Assembly (NCBI RefSeq): GCF_011044155.1
Contig: NZ_CP049056.1
Span: 3,848,001-3,912,000, forward strand
Origin: Pikeienuella piscinae
Lineage (GTDB): Bacteria > Pseudomonadota > Alphaproteobacteria > Rhodobacterales > Rhodobacteraceae
DNA: 64,000 nucleotides
Reading direction: 5' to 3'
Every line of letters begins with the position of its first letter. Positions within the stretch are counted from its first letter, which is position 1. The position numbers and the translations under genes were made by a program. Below are positions 51,827 to 61,342 of the stretch, one piece after another. The notes under the pieces are model-generated. The model saw only the letters and a list, made by a program, of their open reading frames with translations, made no database searches and was not told the DNA's origin.

Positions 51827-53140
51827 TCATTCGGCGTCGGACCAGTCCACCAGTTTCGACTTGTAGTCGGAGCGCGGCAGCGTACCCGCCGGCGCGAGGG
51901 TGATTTCCGTGGTCACCACGAGCGTGTCGCGGACGCGTTTCCTGATCTCCTCCGCGAGGCCCGACGTGATCTCCACGCCTTCCGCGACCTCGACCGTGAC
52001 CGGCAGCGGCGGCGCCTGTCTCGGGCCTTTCGCCCTGGGTTTCACCGCGAGCACGCCCGTCACCTTTGGCGCGAAGAGCCCGACCACCTCCCGCAGCGCG
52101 GAGGGGAAGAGGTTCACGCCGCGGACGATCAGCATGTCGTCGGTCCGGCCGATGCAGCGGACGCGCGGCGCGCTCCGCCCGCATGGGCAATCTCCGACGG
52201 AGACCCGCACATGGTCCCGGCTCCGGAAGCGCAGCAGCGGTGCGGCGCGGTGGCGCAGATGCGTGTAGACGAGTTCGCCTTCGGCGCCGTCCTCCAGCGG
52301 AACGGGAGCGAGCGTCTGCGGGTCGATCAGCTCGAAATGGACGATGCCGCCGCCGGAGAAATGCATCCCGGTCTGCGCCTCGCATTCACCCCAGAGCGAC
52401 ACCGAAATGTCGCCGATGCCCATCGCTTCGGTCATCTTCGCGCCCCATGCCGCCTCGATCTGCGCGCGGAGCGCGGGCTCGCCGCCGCCGGGCTCGCCTG
52501 CGACCAGAAGCCGGCGCACGGATGATCCCTTCGTGTCGATCCCGCGCGCCGCGGCCCATTCCGCGAGATGGAGCGCGTAGGAGGGCGTCAGCGCCAGAGT
52601 ATCCGGTTTCAGAAGCTCAACCGCCGCCATCAGCCGCTCGGTGTTCCCGGAGCCGACCGGGATGTGGCAAAGGCCGAGCTTCGCGAACGCTTCGAGCGCC
52701 GCGCCGGCGGCGAACGGGCCGGCGTTGTAGGTCGAGACGATGCGGTCGCCCTTCTTCACCCCGGTCGCGCCATAGGAGCGCGAGGATATCTCGATCCAGT
52801 TGTCGAGGTCGGACTGCGTGAGCGGAATGTAGCTCGGCGCGCCCGTCGTCCCCGAAGTGGAGAACACGCGCACCACGTCCGTCATGGGCGCGGCGAGATG
52901 CGCGCCGACCGGGCGCTCGGGCGTCCGCGTCTTGCGGAGGTCGTCCTTTTCGGAGAGCGGAAGCTCCGCGATCCCGTCGATCCCGCCGACGCTCCTGGCG
53001 TCCGAAAAGCCCGACTTCGTCAGAAGGTCGCGATAGAAGGCGGAATGCGCGAAGAGATATTCGATCTGGGCGCGATAGAGCGCGTCGTCGCCATCGGCGC
53101 GGAACACGCCGCCCGCGGCCACTTCCCCGGCCGCGCTCAT
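51827..53140 (-). CDS. PaaK-like CoA ligase (phenylacetate-CoA ligase family)
   Basis: The 437-residue adenylate-forming enzyme has the P-loop VFSTSGTTGAPSYIPLT, the YGATGVKKGDR stretch, LVAGEPGG, the LVYTHLRHRAAPLLRFRSRDHVRV (motif with the conserved Arg) and GRTDDMLIVRGVNLFPSALREVV, all diagnostic of the PaaK group. It also has CPCGRS, a metal or structural Cys pair common in this family. It should make an acyl-CoA from an aryl or alkyl acid, ATP and CoA. Its start overlaps the stop of the lyase gene by four bases, so the two are linked in one pathway. Confidence 0.92.
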   Translation of the reverse strand: MSAAGEVAAGGVFRADGDDALYRAQIEYLFAHSAFYRDLLTKSGFSDARSVGGIDGIAELPLSEKDDLRKTRTPERPVGAHLAAPMTDVVRVFSTSGTTGAPSYIPLTQSDLDNWIEISSRSYGATGVKKGDRIVSTYNAGPFAAGAALEAFAKLGLCHIPVGSGNTERLMAAVELLKPDTLALTPSYALHLAEWAAARGIDTKGSSVRRLLVAGEPGGGEPALRAQIEAAWGAKMTEAMGIGDISVSLWGECEAQTGMHFSGGGIVHFELIDPQTLAPVPLEDGAEGELVYTHLRHRAAPLLRFRSRDHVRVSVGDCPCGRSAPRVRCIGRTDDMLIVRGVNLFPSALREVVGLFAPKVTGVLAVKPRAKGPRQAPPLPVTVEVAEGVEITSGLAEEIRKRVRDTLVVTTEITLAPAGTLPRSDYKSKLVDWSDAE

Positions 53141-53928
53141 TCGCCGGTCTCGGGTTTGTAGCTGATCGCCTCTTCCGCGACGCCGGCCATGAAAAATCCG
53201 ATCGGCTTCTCCTGCTCCTCGGCGATATGGGCGAGTAGGCTGGCCGTGCGCGCTAGGATCGGGATCGCCTTCAGCATCGCCGATGGAAAGCCGAGGTCGA
53301 GGAGCACGGCGGCGATCGCCATCGAGACGTTCATCGGCAACGGTCGGCCCCAGATTTCCGGAACCAGCCGCTCCGCGGCGCGCGCGAGCGCGACGTGGCC
53401 GCCCTTCACCCCCTTCGCCTCCGCCAGCGACAGAATTCGCTGCGCGCGGGGGTCGATCGGCTTGTGCAGCGGATGGCCGAAGCCGGGGGCGGGGCCGCGC
53501 GCCGCCCTGATCGCCTCCAGCTCGGCTTTCAGCGCCGCCACCGTGTCGCCGCCGTCAGCGGCTGCGCGGTTCCGCGCGGAAGTCAGAAGGTCGCCGCAGG
53601 ACTGCGCCGTGCCGAGGACGACCGTGCCGCACCCGAGAATGCCGGCGGCGACGGCCCCCTGGATCGAAGAGGGGTCGGCCGCGAGCGTCATACGCGCCGC
53701 CTGGTTCGTCGGCACCAGTCCGTGTTCCGCGATGGAGACGAGCAGAAGATCGAGAAAGTAGCGCTGCTCTTCGGTCGGCTCGTGACCGGTGACGAGCAGG
53801 TAGAAATATTCGGTGAACCCCACCCTGCCCATCAGATCCGAGCAGAGATCGCGCCCGCGAACAGTCAGGCTCGCGGCGTCCGCGGTGCTGATGGCGGTGA
53901 CCGTTTCGCCGGTTTTTCCGATCATCAT
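53137..53928 (-). CDS. Citrate synthase-superfamily citryl-CoA lyase-like protein
   Basis: The 263-residue protein is a short member of the citrate synthase fold: RDLCSDLMGRVGFTEYFYLLVTGHEPT near the start, LGCGTVVLGTAQSCGDLLT, and the active-site block APGFGHPLHKPIDPRAQRI, with the His residue and Asp-Pro-Arg expected. Short members of this type act as citryl-CoA or related acyl-CoA lyases, cleaving an acyl-CoA to acetyl-CoA and a 2-oxo acid. The M at 53928 and one codon later are both possible starts. It overlaps the PaaK-like gene and is divergent from the GntR/FCD regulator. Confidence 0.85.
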   Translation of the reverse strand: MMIGKTGETVTAISTADAASLTVRGRDLCSDLMGRVGFTEYFYLLVTGHEPTEEQRYFLDLLLVSIAEHGLVPTNQAARMTLAADPSSIQGAVAAGILGCGTVVLGTAQSCGDLLTSARNRAAADGGDTVAALKAELEAIRAARGPAPGFGHPLHKPIDPRAQRILSLAEAKGVKGGHVALARAAERLVPEIWGRPLPMNVSMAIAAVLLDLGFPSAMLKAIPILARTASLLAHIAEEQEKPIGFFMAGVAEEAISYKPETGE

Positions 53929-53961
53929 GATCGCATCTCCTCCATTTATTGGCCGACACGA

Positions 53962-53972
53962 TTGTCGGACAA
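53962..53972. promoter_or_regulatory. Operator-like palindrome between the lyase gene and the GntR/FCD regulator
   Basis: TTGTCGGACAA is a perfect 11-base palindrome around a central G. It matches the FadR-subgroup form TNGTNNNACNA exactly. It lies 34 bases from the lyase start and 44 bases from the regulator start. Unlike the 16-bp cluster operator, its half-sites are one base closer together, so it is probably read by a different regulator. Confidence 0.65.
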
Positions 53973-54015
53973 AATTGTCGTTGTCAAGCGGTCTGGCCGC
54001 CGGTATCGTCAGCCC

Positions 54016-54786
54016 ATGCCGCGATCCAGCTCAACCGGGACAGATGCGACGACGCTCGGTGCGCGCCGGGCGGAACCGCGCGGCGAGCGCGGCGATTCGG
54101 TCGTGGAATATCTGCGCGAGGGCGTGTTTCGCGGGCGTTACGCCCCCGGACAGCGATTGGTGGAGGCGGATCTGACGGCCGAGCTTGGCGTCAGTCGCAG
54201 TCTGCTCCGCGAAGCGTTCCATCGTCTCGCCGCGGAGGGGACGATCGAACTCGTGCCGAACCGCGGCGCGCTGGTGCGGCGGATGTCGCTGACCGACGCC
54301 ACCGAGCTTTTCGATATCCGCATGGAGCTGGAGGCGCTGGCGGCGCGGCGCGCCGCGCGGAACGCCGCCGACAGGTCTGTGCGCCGCACTTTTCTGGCTG
54401 ACACCGCGTTCATATACGATGACATGGCGCGCCTGTCCGCTTCCGCCTACATCATGGAGAATCAGCGCTTTCATGGCGCGATGTTTGTCGCCGCGGACAA
54501 TCGGCAGCTGATCGAACTCAACATGCGATTGCAGCTTTCGCTGATCATGGCGCAGATCAGCAGCGCGATCACGCCGGACGTGATCGCGACGTCGCTCGCC
54601 GAGCACCGCGCGATCGCCGAGGCGATCGCGGCGGTCGACGAGGAGGCCGCCGATGCGGCGATCCGCGCCCACCTTGCGCGGGCGAAGGACATGATCGTTG
54701 CGATGCCTGCCGAAGCCTTCAGGCGCGATCCAAACGAACTCGCGTCGCTCCCCCGCGCGGAGGCGACAAGGAAGCCGGAGGCCTGA
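54016..54786 (+). CDS. GntR-family regulator with FCD domain (controls the ligase-lyase-TRAP cluster)
   Basis: I chose the ATG at 54016 (256 residues); the frame is open further upstream but overlaps the divergent gene. The winged-helix part is VVEYLREGVFRGRYAPGQRLVEADLTAELGVSRSLLREAFHRLAAEGTIELV and the FCD domain includes IRMELEALAARRAA, ENQRFHGAMF and LAEHRAIAEAIAAVDEEAADAAIRAHL, with the metal-binding His positions. It is divergent from the lyase gene with an operator between them, so it likely represses that cluster until the acid or its CoA ester is present. Confidence 0.88.
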   Translation: MPRSSSTGTDATTLGARRAEPRGERGDSVVEYLREGVFRGRYAPGQRLVEADLTAELGVSRSLLREAFHRLAAEGTIELVPNRGALVRRMSLTDATELFDIRMELEALAARRAARNAADRSVRRTFLADTAFIYDDMARLSASAYIMENQRFHGAMFVAADNRQLIELNMRLQLSLIMAQISSAITPDVIATSLAEHRAIAEAIAAVDEEAADAAIRAHLARAKDMIVAMPAEAFRRDPNELASLPRAEATRKPEA

Positions 54787-54915
54787 TTCGCACCTGCGGC
54801 GCGGACCCTTTCACGATCGCTGTTGACGCGGATCGGGGGCTGGCGTCATCTCGGGAGGCGACGCGCGCGAGGCTCCGCCGGGGGCGCCCGGCGTTCTGGA
54901 GAGGAGAGGCCGGCG

Positions 54916-55638
54916 ATGGCGACCGAACCTCTGGTCGCGTCTTCACCCGATCGTGGCGCCGGGGCGCTCCGGCGTCGGCTGCGCGGGCCCGCATCGGCGC
55001 GACGCATCGCTGTCCTTCTGCATGGCCGGGACGGGTCCGCCGACTCGGACCATATGCGGTTGCTCGCGGACGCCTATATCGGGAGAGGGTGGAGCGTTCT
55101 GGCGCCCGATCTCGCGCATTCGCGCGCGACGCCGGGCTCGGGCGATCCGGAGCGCTTCTCGATGACAGGGCACGTTCGCGACGCCCGCGCCGCGATCGGG
55201 TGGGTGCAAGCGCGGGGTCCCGAGCGCCTCGCACTCGCCGGGCATAGCATCGGCGCCTACGCCGCCGCGGAGCTGGCGGAGGAGGCGCAGGTCGATCATC
55301 TCATCGCTGTCTCGCCGGTGCTCTCCGGCGCAGCCTTGCTCGCTGCGCGGCGGGCGATGGGGCCGGATGCCGTTGCGGCGCTGGCGCGCGAGGCGCCGGA
55401 GATGCGCCGGGAGATGGAGGCGCTCGACGCGGCGCCGGCGCTGGCGCGCTGCTTGGCGCCCGTGGCGGTGATGACAGGGGCGCGGGATGCGCTGACGCCG
55501 CCGTGCGACGCGCTGGCCTGGTTTCGCGCGGCCCGCGTTCCGCGGTTCTTTTCCGTCCTGCCGGGCGAGTCGCATTGCCCGACCGGCCCCGTCTATCGCC
55601 GCGCCATCGAGGCCGCGCTCGACGCGCTCGAAGCCTGA
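54916..55638 (+). CDS. Alpha/beta hydrolase (dienelactone hydrolase-like)
   Basis: I chose the ATG at 54916 with GGAGAGGAG just upstream (240 residues); a longer frame begins at 54823. The alpha/beta-hydrolase features are VLLHGRDGSADSD (oxyanion), the nucleophile elbow LALAGHSIGAYAAAELAE (GxSxG), VMTGARDALTPP with the acid residue, and ESHCPTGP with the catalytic His. The substrate is unknown. It is one base upstream of the truncated GH15 gene. Confidence 0.85.
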   Translation: MATEPLVASSPDRGAGALRRRLRGPASARRIAVLLHGRDGSADSDHMRLLADAYIGRGWSVLAPDLAHSRATPGSGDPERFSMTGHVRDARAAIGWVQARGPERLALAGHSIGAYAAAELAEEAQVDHLIAVSPVLSGAALLAARRAMGPDAVAALAREAPEMRREMEALDAAPALARCLAPVAVMTGARDALTPPCDALAWFRAARVPRFFSVLPGESHCPTGPVYRRAIEAALDALEA

Positions 55639-55639
55639 C

Positions 55640-55927
55640 ATGGCCGGCGCGCCGGGCGACTGGATCGAGGAGCGCGCCGCAGGAGCGATCCGGTCGCTCC
55701 GCCGCGCGGTCTCCGCCACCGGAAGGGCGCGGCGGCGCGCCTCCTTCGGTTGGAGCGTGACGCCCGCGCCGGGCTCGGTGCTCGCCTCGCCGCGCTTCGG
55801 CGCCTGGGACCCGGAGCCGGATTATTTCCACCACTGGGTGAGGGACGCCGCCGTCACGATACGGGCGCTGTCCGCGATCGTCGCGCGCTCCGAGGCCGAA
55901 GACGCGGCGTTGTGGAGCGCTGTATAG
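55640..55927 (+). pseudogene. Truncated glucoamylase-type (GH15) gene
   Basis: The 95-residue product runs ...SFGWSVTPAPGSVLASPRFG... WDPEPDYFHHWVRDAAVTIRALSAI and then stops at 55925-55927. WDPEPDYFHHWVRDA is the substrate-binding N-terminal block of GH15 glucoamylases, which are normally 350-650 residues, so the catalytic half is lost. Downstream DNA is a recombinase remnant. The gene was probably cut by insertion or deletion of a mobile element at 55.9-56.0 kb. Confidence 0.75.
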
Positions 55928-56048
55928 GGCGCCGGTAAATCCAGCCACGGAGGCGTCGGCATTTTCCCGGCGCGGGCGGCGTAAAACCCCGCCAGGTGGA
56001 AGTCTCGGAATCGGTGAAGCGGTTTCGAGGCGATGATGCGGCAAACCG

Positions 56049-56753
<705 letters not shown>

Positions 56754-57020
56754 GCGAATCCGGAGTGGAATGCAAGAGCCTCGACTATGCGATCGGGGAT
56801 GAAGGCAGCGGCGATCCGCCTCACGGCGCATGTCGTGACGCGCTCCTCCTCATGGCGTTCGCCCGCCGCGCCGGGCCCGGGCGGGGCGCCGCGAGACGCG
56901 TTTGCGGACCCGCCCTCTTCCCGGGGCGGGGCGGAGGCCGGGAGAATGCGCCGGCGCAGGACGGATGACGCGGGGCGCTCGCCGCTGGACGGGCGCGCGA
57001 GCGGCGGATAAAGACGCGCG

Positions 57021-57209
57021 ATGGCCGGCAAGAGGGATGAAGAGAAACAGGCGGAGCGCGCTGGGCGGCTCGCCGCCGCGCTGCGGCGGAATCTCCGGCG
57101 CCGGAAGGCTCAGGCGAAGCGCCGTGAGGATCTCTCCGGTCTCGATCCGAATCGCACGGACACGCCCCTCAATCGCCTTGATTGGGCGAAAGACCGCAGC
57201 GACGACTGA
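57021..57209 (+). CDS. Small basic conserved protein before murA (62 aa)
   Basis: A 62-residue, strongly basic protein (ERAGRLAAALRRNLRRRKAQAKRREDLSGLDPNRTDTP). A gene of this size and position upstream of murA occurs in related bacteria. It has no known domain; the basic N-terminal half could bind nucleic acid. The stop is 39 bases before murA. The alternative is that it is a spurious frame, but composition and codon pattern look coding. Confidence 0.55.
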   Translation: MAGKRDEEKQAERAGRLAAALRRNLRRRKAQAKRREDLSGLDPNRTDTPLNRLDWAKDRSDD

Positions 57210-57248
57210 CCGGGCCGGCCGGGCGGCGAAACAGGGGGGCGAGCGAAG

Positions 57249-58514
57249 ATGGACAGGATCGTAGTGAGAGGCGGCGCGCCGCTGCAGGGTCGCATTCCGA
57301 TCGGCGGCGCGAAGAACGCCTGTCTCGCCCTGATGCCGGCGGCGCTTCTGTCCGAAGAGCCGCTGACGCTAACCAACGCGCCGCGGCTCGCCGACATTCG
57401 CACGATGACCGCGCTTCTCACCTCGCTCGGGTGCGAGGTGGCGGCGTTGCAGGGGGGAAGAGTCCTGGCGCTCGGCGCGGCCTCGATCGCCAGCCATGTG
57501 GCGCACTACGATATCGTGCGGAAGATGCGCGCGTCGATCCTGGTGCTCGGGCCGCTTCTGGCGCGTGAAGGGCGCGCGGTCGTATCGCTCCCCGGCGGGT
57601 GCGCGATCGGGGCGCGGCCGGTCGATCTCCATCTGAGCGGACTGGAGGCGATGGGCGCGGAGATGACGCTCCGCGACGGCTATGTCCACGCCGAGGCGAA
57701 GGGCGGTCTGAAGGGCGCGCGCTTCGCCTTTCCGTTCGTCTCCGTCGGCGCGACGGAGAACCTGATGATGGCGGCCGTCCTCGCCAAGGGAACGACGGTG
57801 CTGGAGAATGCGGCCCGCGAGCCCGAAATCGTCGATCTCGCGCGCTGTCTTCGCGCGATGGGCGCGGAGATCGAGGGTGAGGGAACGGCGACGATCACCA
57901 TCGAGGGGGTCGATCGCCTGCACGGTGCGACGCACCGGGTGGTCGCGGACCGGATCGAGCTCGGAACCTACATGATCGCCCCCGCCATCGCCGGCGGCGA
58001 CGTGTTGCTGGAGGGCGGGCGCCGCGACCTTGTCGCCGCCTTCGCCGACCGGCTGGAGGCGGCCGATATCGAGGTGGCCGAGGAGACTGACGGGCTCCGG
58101 GTGCGGCGCCGCAACGGCGTGGTGCTGCCGGTCGATGTCTCGACCGCGCCATTTCCCGGTTTTCCGACCGATCTTCAGGCGCAGATCATGACGCTCCTGA
58201 CGCTGGCCGAAGGGGAGAGCCGAATCGAGGAGACGATCTTCGAGAACCGCTTCATGCATGTTCCGGAGCTGTCCCGAATGGGCGCCAGTATCGAGATAGA
58301 CGGCGGCGTCGCGCTGGTGCGAGGCGTCGAGCGCCTGAAGGGCGCGCCGGTGATGGCTTCGGATCTGCGCGCCTCCGCGTCTCTTGTGCTCGCCGGGCTT
58401 GCGGCGGAAGGTGAAACCGTGGTCAGCCGGGTCTATCATCTGGACCGGGGCTACGAGCGGGTGGAGGAGAAGCTTTCCGCCTGTGGCGCGCGAATAGAAA
58501 GAGTGAGCGAATAG
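57249..58514 (+). CDS. murA: UDP-N-acetylglucosamine 1-carboxyvinyltransferase
   Basis: The 421-residue enzyme starts peptidoglycan precursor synthesis. The blocks [59 protein letters not shown] and [25 protein letters not shown] are diagnostic. The residue usually Cys115 in E. coli lies in the loop [15 protein letters not shown] and is Cys here (PGGCAIG), so fosfomycin would be expected to react. It leads an operon with the DUF2948 gene. Confidence 0.96.
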   Translation: MDRIVVRGGAPLQGRIPIGGAKNACLALMPAALLSEEPLTLTNAPRLADIRTMTALLTSLGCEVAALQGGRVLALGAASIASHVAHYDIVRKMRASILVLGPLLAREGRAVVSLPGGCAIGARPVDLHLSGLEAMGAEMTLRDGYVHAEAKGGLKGARFAFPFVSVGATENLMMAAVLAKGTTVLENAAREPEIVDLARCLRAMGAEIEGEGTATITIEGVDRLHGATHRVVADRIELGTYMIAPAIAGGDVLLEGGRRDLVAAFADRLEAADIEVAEETDGLRVRRRNGVVLPVDVSTAPFPGFPTDLQAQIMTLLTLAEGESRIEETIFENRFMHVPELSRMGASIEIDGGVALVRGVERLKGAPVMASDLRASASLVLAGLAAEGETVVSRVYHLDRGYERVEEKLSACGARIERVSE

Positions 58515-58517
58515 ATC

Positions 58518-58988
58518 ATGGGGCGTGACGCGACATTCGGCGATGGCGGCGAGGCGCCGCTGCGTCTCCGGGCGGAGAGCGCGGAGGATCTTGCGGTGAT
58601 TTCCGCGCTGGCGCAGGACGCGGTCGGCAAGGTCGCGAATGTTCACTATGCGCCGCGCCGGCGGCGGTTCTCCGTGCTGGTCTATCGATTCCGCTGGGAG
58701 GATCGCGACCGCGCCGAGCGCGAGAAACGCGCCTACGAGCGGGTGGCGGCGGCGCTGACCTTCGATGACGTGCTGCGCGCCCGCGCCGCCGGCCTCGACC
58801 CGCGCGAAAAGAGCGCCGTCTTCAACATCCTCGGCATCGATTTCCAGCCGGGTGAGGAGTGCGGCGGCATGATCACCCTGACCTGCTCGGGCGGCGCGGC
58901 GGTGCAGATGCAGGTCGAATGCGTGAATGTCGCCCTTGTGGACCTCACCCGCCCCTGGGCGGCCGGCGGCCAGCCGCAGCATTTCTAG
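58518..58988 (+). CDS. DUF2948-family protein
   Basis: The 156-residue protein has the family pattern LRLRAESAEDLAVISALAQDAVGKVANVHYAPRRRRFSVLVYRFRWED and a C-terminal ITLTCSGGAAVQMQVECVNVALVDLTRPW. It is typical of alphaproteobacteria and lies between murA and hisD in relatives. No biochemical function is known to me. Its start is only three bases from the murA stop. Confidence 0.85.
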   Translation: MGRDATFGDGGEAPLRLRAESAEDLAVISALAQDAVGKVANVHYAPRRRRFSVLVYRFRWEDRDRAEREKRAYERVAAALTFDDVLRARAAGLDPREKSAVFNILGIDFQPGEECGGMITLTCSGGAAVQMQVECVNVALVDLTRPWAAGGQPQHF

Positions 58989-59060
58989 GCGCGGCGTCCC
59001 GTTGAACTCCGGCGCCGCTGCGCATAAACCCCCGGGATCGACCGAGGGAAAACCAACTCC

Positions 59061-60362
59061 ATGCCGTTTCGCCTTTCGCATGACGAGCCGGATTTCGAGG
59101 GCCGCTTCGGCGCGTTCCTGGACACGGCGCGCGCGGCGGACGCCGATGTCGACGAGGCCGCCGCCGGAATCATCGCCGATGTAAGGGCGCGGGGCCTTGC
59201 GGCCGTACTCGACCTCACCCGCCGTTTCGACCGTTTCGGCGCCGACGAAAACACGCTGCGGATTTCCGAAGCGGAGATCGACGCCGCCATCGCCGGGATT
59301 GGCGCGCCGGAGCGCGAAGCGCTGGAGCTCGCCGCCGGGCGCATCCGCGCCTATCATACCCGCCAAGCGCCCGCTGACGCGCTCTGGACCGATGAGGCCG
59401 GCGCGACGCTCGGCTGGCGCTGGCGCCCGGTGGAGAGCGCCGGGCTCTATGTGCCGGGCGGGCTGGCGAGTTATCCCTCCTCCGTGCTGATGAACGCGAT
59501 CCCGGCGCGGGTCGCAGGTGTTTCCCGGCTGGTCGTCGCGGCGCCGACGCCGGACGGGCGCGCGAACCCGCTCGTCCTTCTCGCCGCGCGGCTGGCCGGA
59601 GTGGACGAGATCTGGCGTGTCGGCGGCGCGCAGGCGATCGCCGCGCTCGCCTACGGGGCCGGGCCGATCCGGCCGGTGGACAAGATCACCGGTCCGGGCA
59701 ACGCCTGGGTCGCGGCTGCGAAACGGCGGGTCTTCGGTCATGTCGGCATCGACATGATCGCCGGGCCGTCGGAAATACTGGTCATCGCGGATCGCGACAA
59801 CGATCCGGACTGGGTCGCGCTCGATCTGTTGAGCCAGGCCGAACATGACGAAAGCGCGCAGGCGATCCTGGTCACCGACGATCCCGGCTTCGCCGACGCC
59901 GTCGCCGCGGCCGTGGAGCGGCGGCTGGAGACGTTGGCGCGCCGGACGATCGCGGGGGCGAGCTGGCGCGCGCATGGCGCGCTGATTGTCGCGCGCGACC
60001 TCGATCATGCGGTGGAGCTCGCCAACCGGGTCGCGCCCGAGCATCTGGAGATCTGCGCCGCCGATGCGGAGGGATTGGCCGAGAGAATCCGCCACGCCGG
60101 GGCGATCTTCCTCGGCGCGCATACGCCTGAAGCCATCGGCGATTATGTCGGCGGCCCCAATCACGTGCTGCCGACCGCGCGCTCGGCGCGGTTCTCCTCG
60201 GGCCTTTCGGTGCTCGACTTCATGAAGCGGACGACGCTGGCGCGCATGAGTCCCGGCGCGCTCCGGGCGATCGGCCCGGCGGCGGAGGTTCTGGCCCGGG
60301 CCGAGGGGCTGGAGGCGCACGGGCTTTCGGTGCGCAGCCGCCTCGATGCGATGAATGAGTGA
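59061..60362 (+). CDS. hisD: Histidinol dehydrogenase
   Basis: The 433-residue zinc enzyme makes L-histidine from L-histidinol. The blocks GWRWRPVESAGLYVPGG, GPGNAWVAAAKRRVFGHVGIDMIAGPSEILVIAD, LLSQAEHDESAQAILVT and RVAPEHLEI, GAIFLGAHTPEAIGDYVGGPNHVLPT match all the catalytic and zinc-binding segments (Gln, His, Asp, His). It is 72 bases after the DUF2948 gene and overlaps the UPF0262 gene. Confidence 0.96.
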   Translation: MPFRLSHDEPDFEGRFGAFLDTARAADADVDEAAAGIIADVRARGLAAVLDLTRRFDRFGADENTLRISEAEIDAAIAGIGAPEREALELAAGRIRAYHTRQAPADALWTDEAGATLGWRWRPVESAGLYVPGGLASYPSSVLMNAIPARVAGVSRLVVAAPTPDGRANPLVLLAARLAGVDEIWRVGGAQAIAALAYGAGPIRPVDKITGPGNAWVAAAKRRVFGHVGIDMIAGPSEILVIADRDNDPDWVALDLLSQAEHDESAQAILVTDDPGFADAVAAAVERRLETLARRTIAGASWRAHGALIVARDLDHAVELANRVAPEHLEICAADAEGLAERIRHAGAIFLGAHTPEAIGDYVGGPNHVLPTARSARFSSGLSVLDFMKRTTLARMSPGALRAIGPAAEVLARAEGLEAHGLSVRSRLDAMNE

Positions 60363-60849
60363 AGCGATGGACACCGCTCTCCCGCCCGACCGCCTGATCG
60401 ACATCAAGCTCGACGCCGCCGGACTCGCCGCGCCGACGCCGGAGGTGGAGCAGGAGCGGAAGGTCGCGATGTTCGATCTGCTGGAAGAGAACGTGTTCGC
60501 GTTACCCGGCCGCGCCGCCGGCCCCTACCGGCTCAACCTCGCGATGCGTGAGCGCCGGCTGGTCTTCGAAGTCAGGACGGAGGCGGACGAAGCGGCGGCG
60601 GAGTTCCACCTCTCGCTCTCGCCATTCCGGCAGATCATCAAGGACTATTTCCAGATCTGCGAAAGTTATTTCGACGCCGTGAAGCGCCTGCCGCCGAGCC
60701 AGATCGAGGCGATCGACATGGGCCGCCGCGGCATCCACAACGAGGGCGCGCGGGTGCTGAAGGAGCGTCTCGAAGGCAAGGTGGAGACCGATGACCAGAC
60801 CGCCCGTCGGCTGTTCACGCTGATCTGCGTCCTGCAATTCCGGGGCTGA
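60355..60849 (+). CDS. UPF0262-family protein
   Basis: A 164-residue protein (or 160 from the ATG at 60367) with RLIDIKLDAAGLAAPTPEVEQERKVAMFDLLEEN, then FHLSLSPFRQIIKDYFQICESYFDAVKRLPPSQIEAIDMGRRGIHNEG. This is the UPF0262 family, conserved next to hisD in alphaproteobacteria. Function unknown. It overlaps the end of hisD by eight bases, suggesting translational coupling. Confidence 0.88.
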   Translation: MSEAMDTALPPDRLIDIKLDAAGLAAPTPEVEQERKVAMFDLLEENVFALPGRAAGPYRLNLAMRERRLVFEVRTEADEAAAEFHLSLSPFRQIIKDYFQICESYFDAVKRLPPSQIEAIDMGRRGIHNEGARVLKERLEGKVETDDQTARRLFTLICVLQFRG

Positions 60850-60850
60850 A

Positions 60851-61312
60851 GTGGCCGGCCATATTCCCGGCTCGGTCCTTTTCTGTTGCGATCACAACGC
60901 CGTTCGCTCACCGATGGCGGAGGGGTTGGCGAAACAGCTTCTCGGCTCTTCGGTCTATATCCAGTCGGCGGGCGTCAAGAGCGAGATGGAGGTGGATGGG
61001 TTCGCGGTGGAGGTCTGCCGCGAGATCGGCGTCGACCTGACCCGCCACCGCGTGAAGAGTTTCGAAGATTTCGAGGATTGGGGCGAGGATATCGAAAGCT
61101 ACGATCTGATCATCGCGCTGTCGCCCGCCGCGCAGCGCCGCGCGCAGGAATACACCCGCCACCACGCGCTGGACGTCGAATACTGGCCGACGCTGGATCC
61201 GACCGGCCTTGCGGAAGGGCGCGAGGCGAAGCTCGCCGCATACCGTCAGACGCGGGACCAGCTACGCGACCGGATCCATGAGCGTTTCGGCGCGGCGTCC
61301 GAGGATTCCTGA
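60851..61312 (+). CDS. Low-molecular-weight phosphatase-family protein
   Basis: The GTG at 60851 gives 153 residues. The P-loop VLFCCDHNAVRSPMAEGLAK contains C-x5-R-S, the signature of LMW tyrosine phosphatases and arsenate reductases. The general acid Asp lies in YWPTLDPTGLAEGRE. It follows the UPF0262 gene with one base between and completes the hisD operon. The substrate is not known. Confidence 0.87.
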   Translation: MAGHIPGSVLFCCDHNAVRSPMAEGLAKQLLGSSVYIQSAGVKSEMEVDGFAVEVCREIGVDLTRHRVKSFEDFEDWGEDIESYDLIIALSPAAQRRAQEYTRHHALDVEYWPTLDPTGLAEGREAKLAAYRQTRDQLRDRIHERFGAASEDS

Positions 61313-61342
61313 CCGGCGCGCCGTCGCGACGGCGTCCTGCGC

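Noticed and set aside
57369-60407. A 1012-codon open frame on the minus strand across murA, DUF2948 and hisD
   Set aside because: It is the antisense of three clear genes. The translation is rich in Arg, His and Asp without any motif; long antisense frames are expected in such GC-rich coding DNA.
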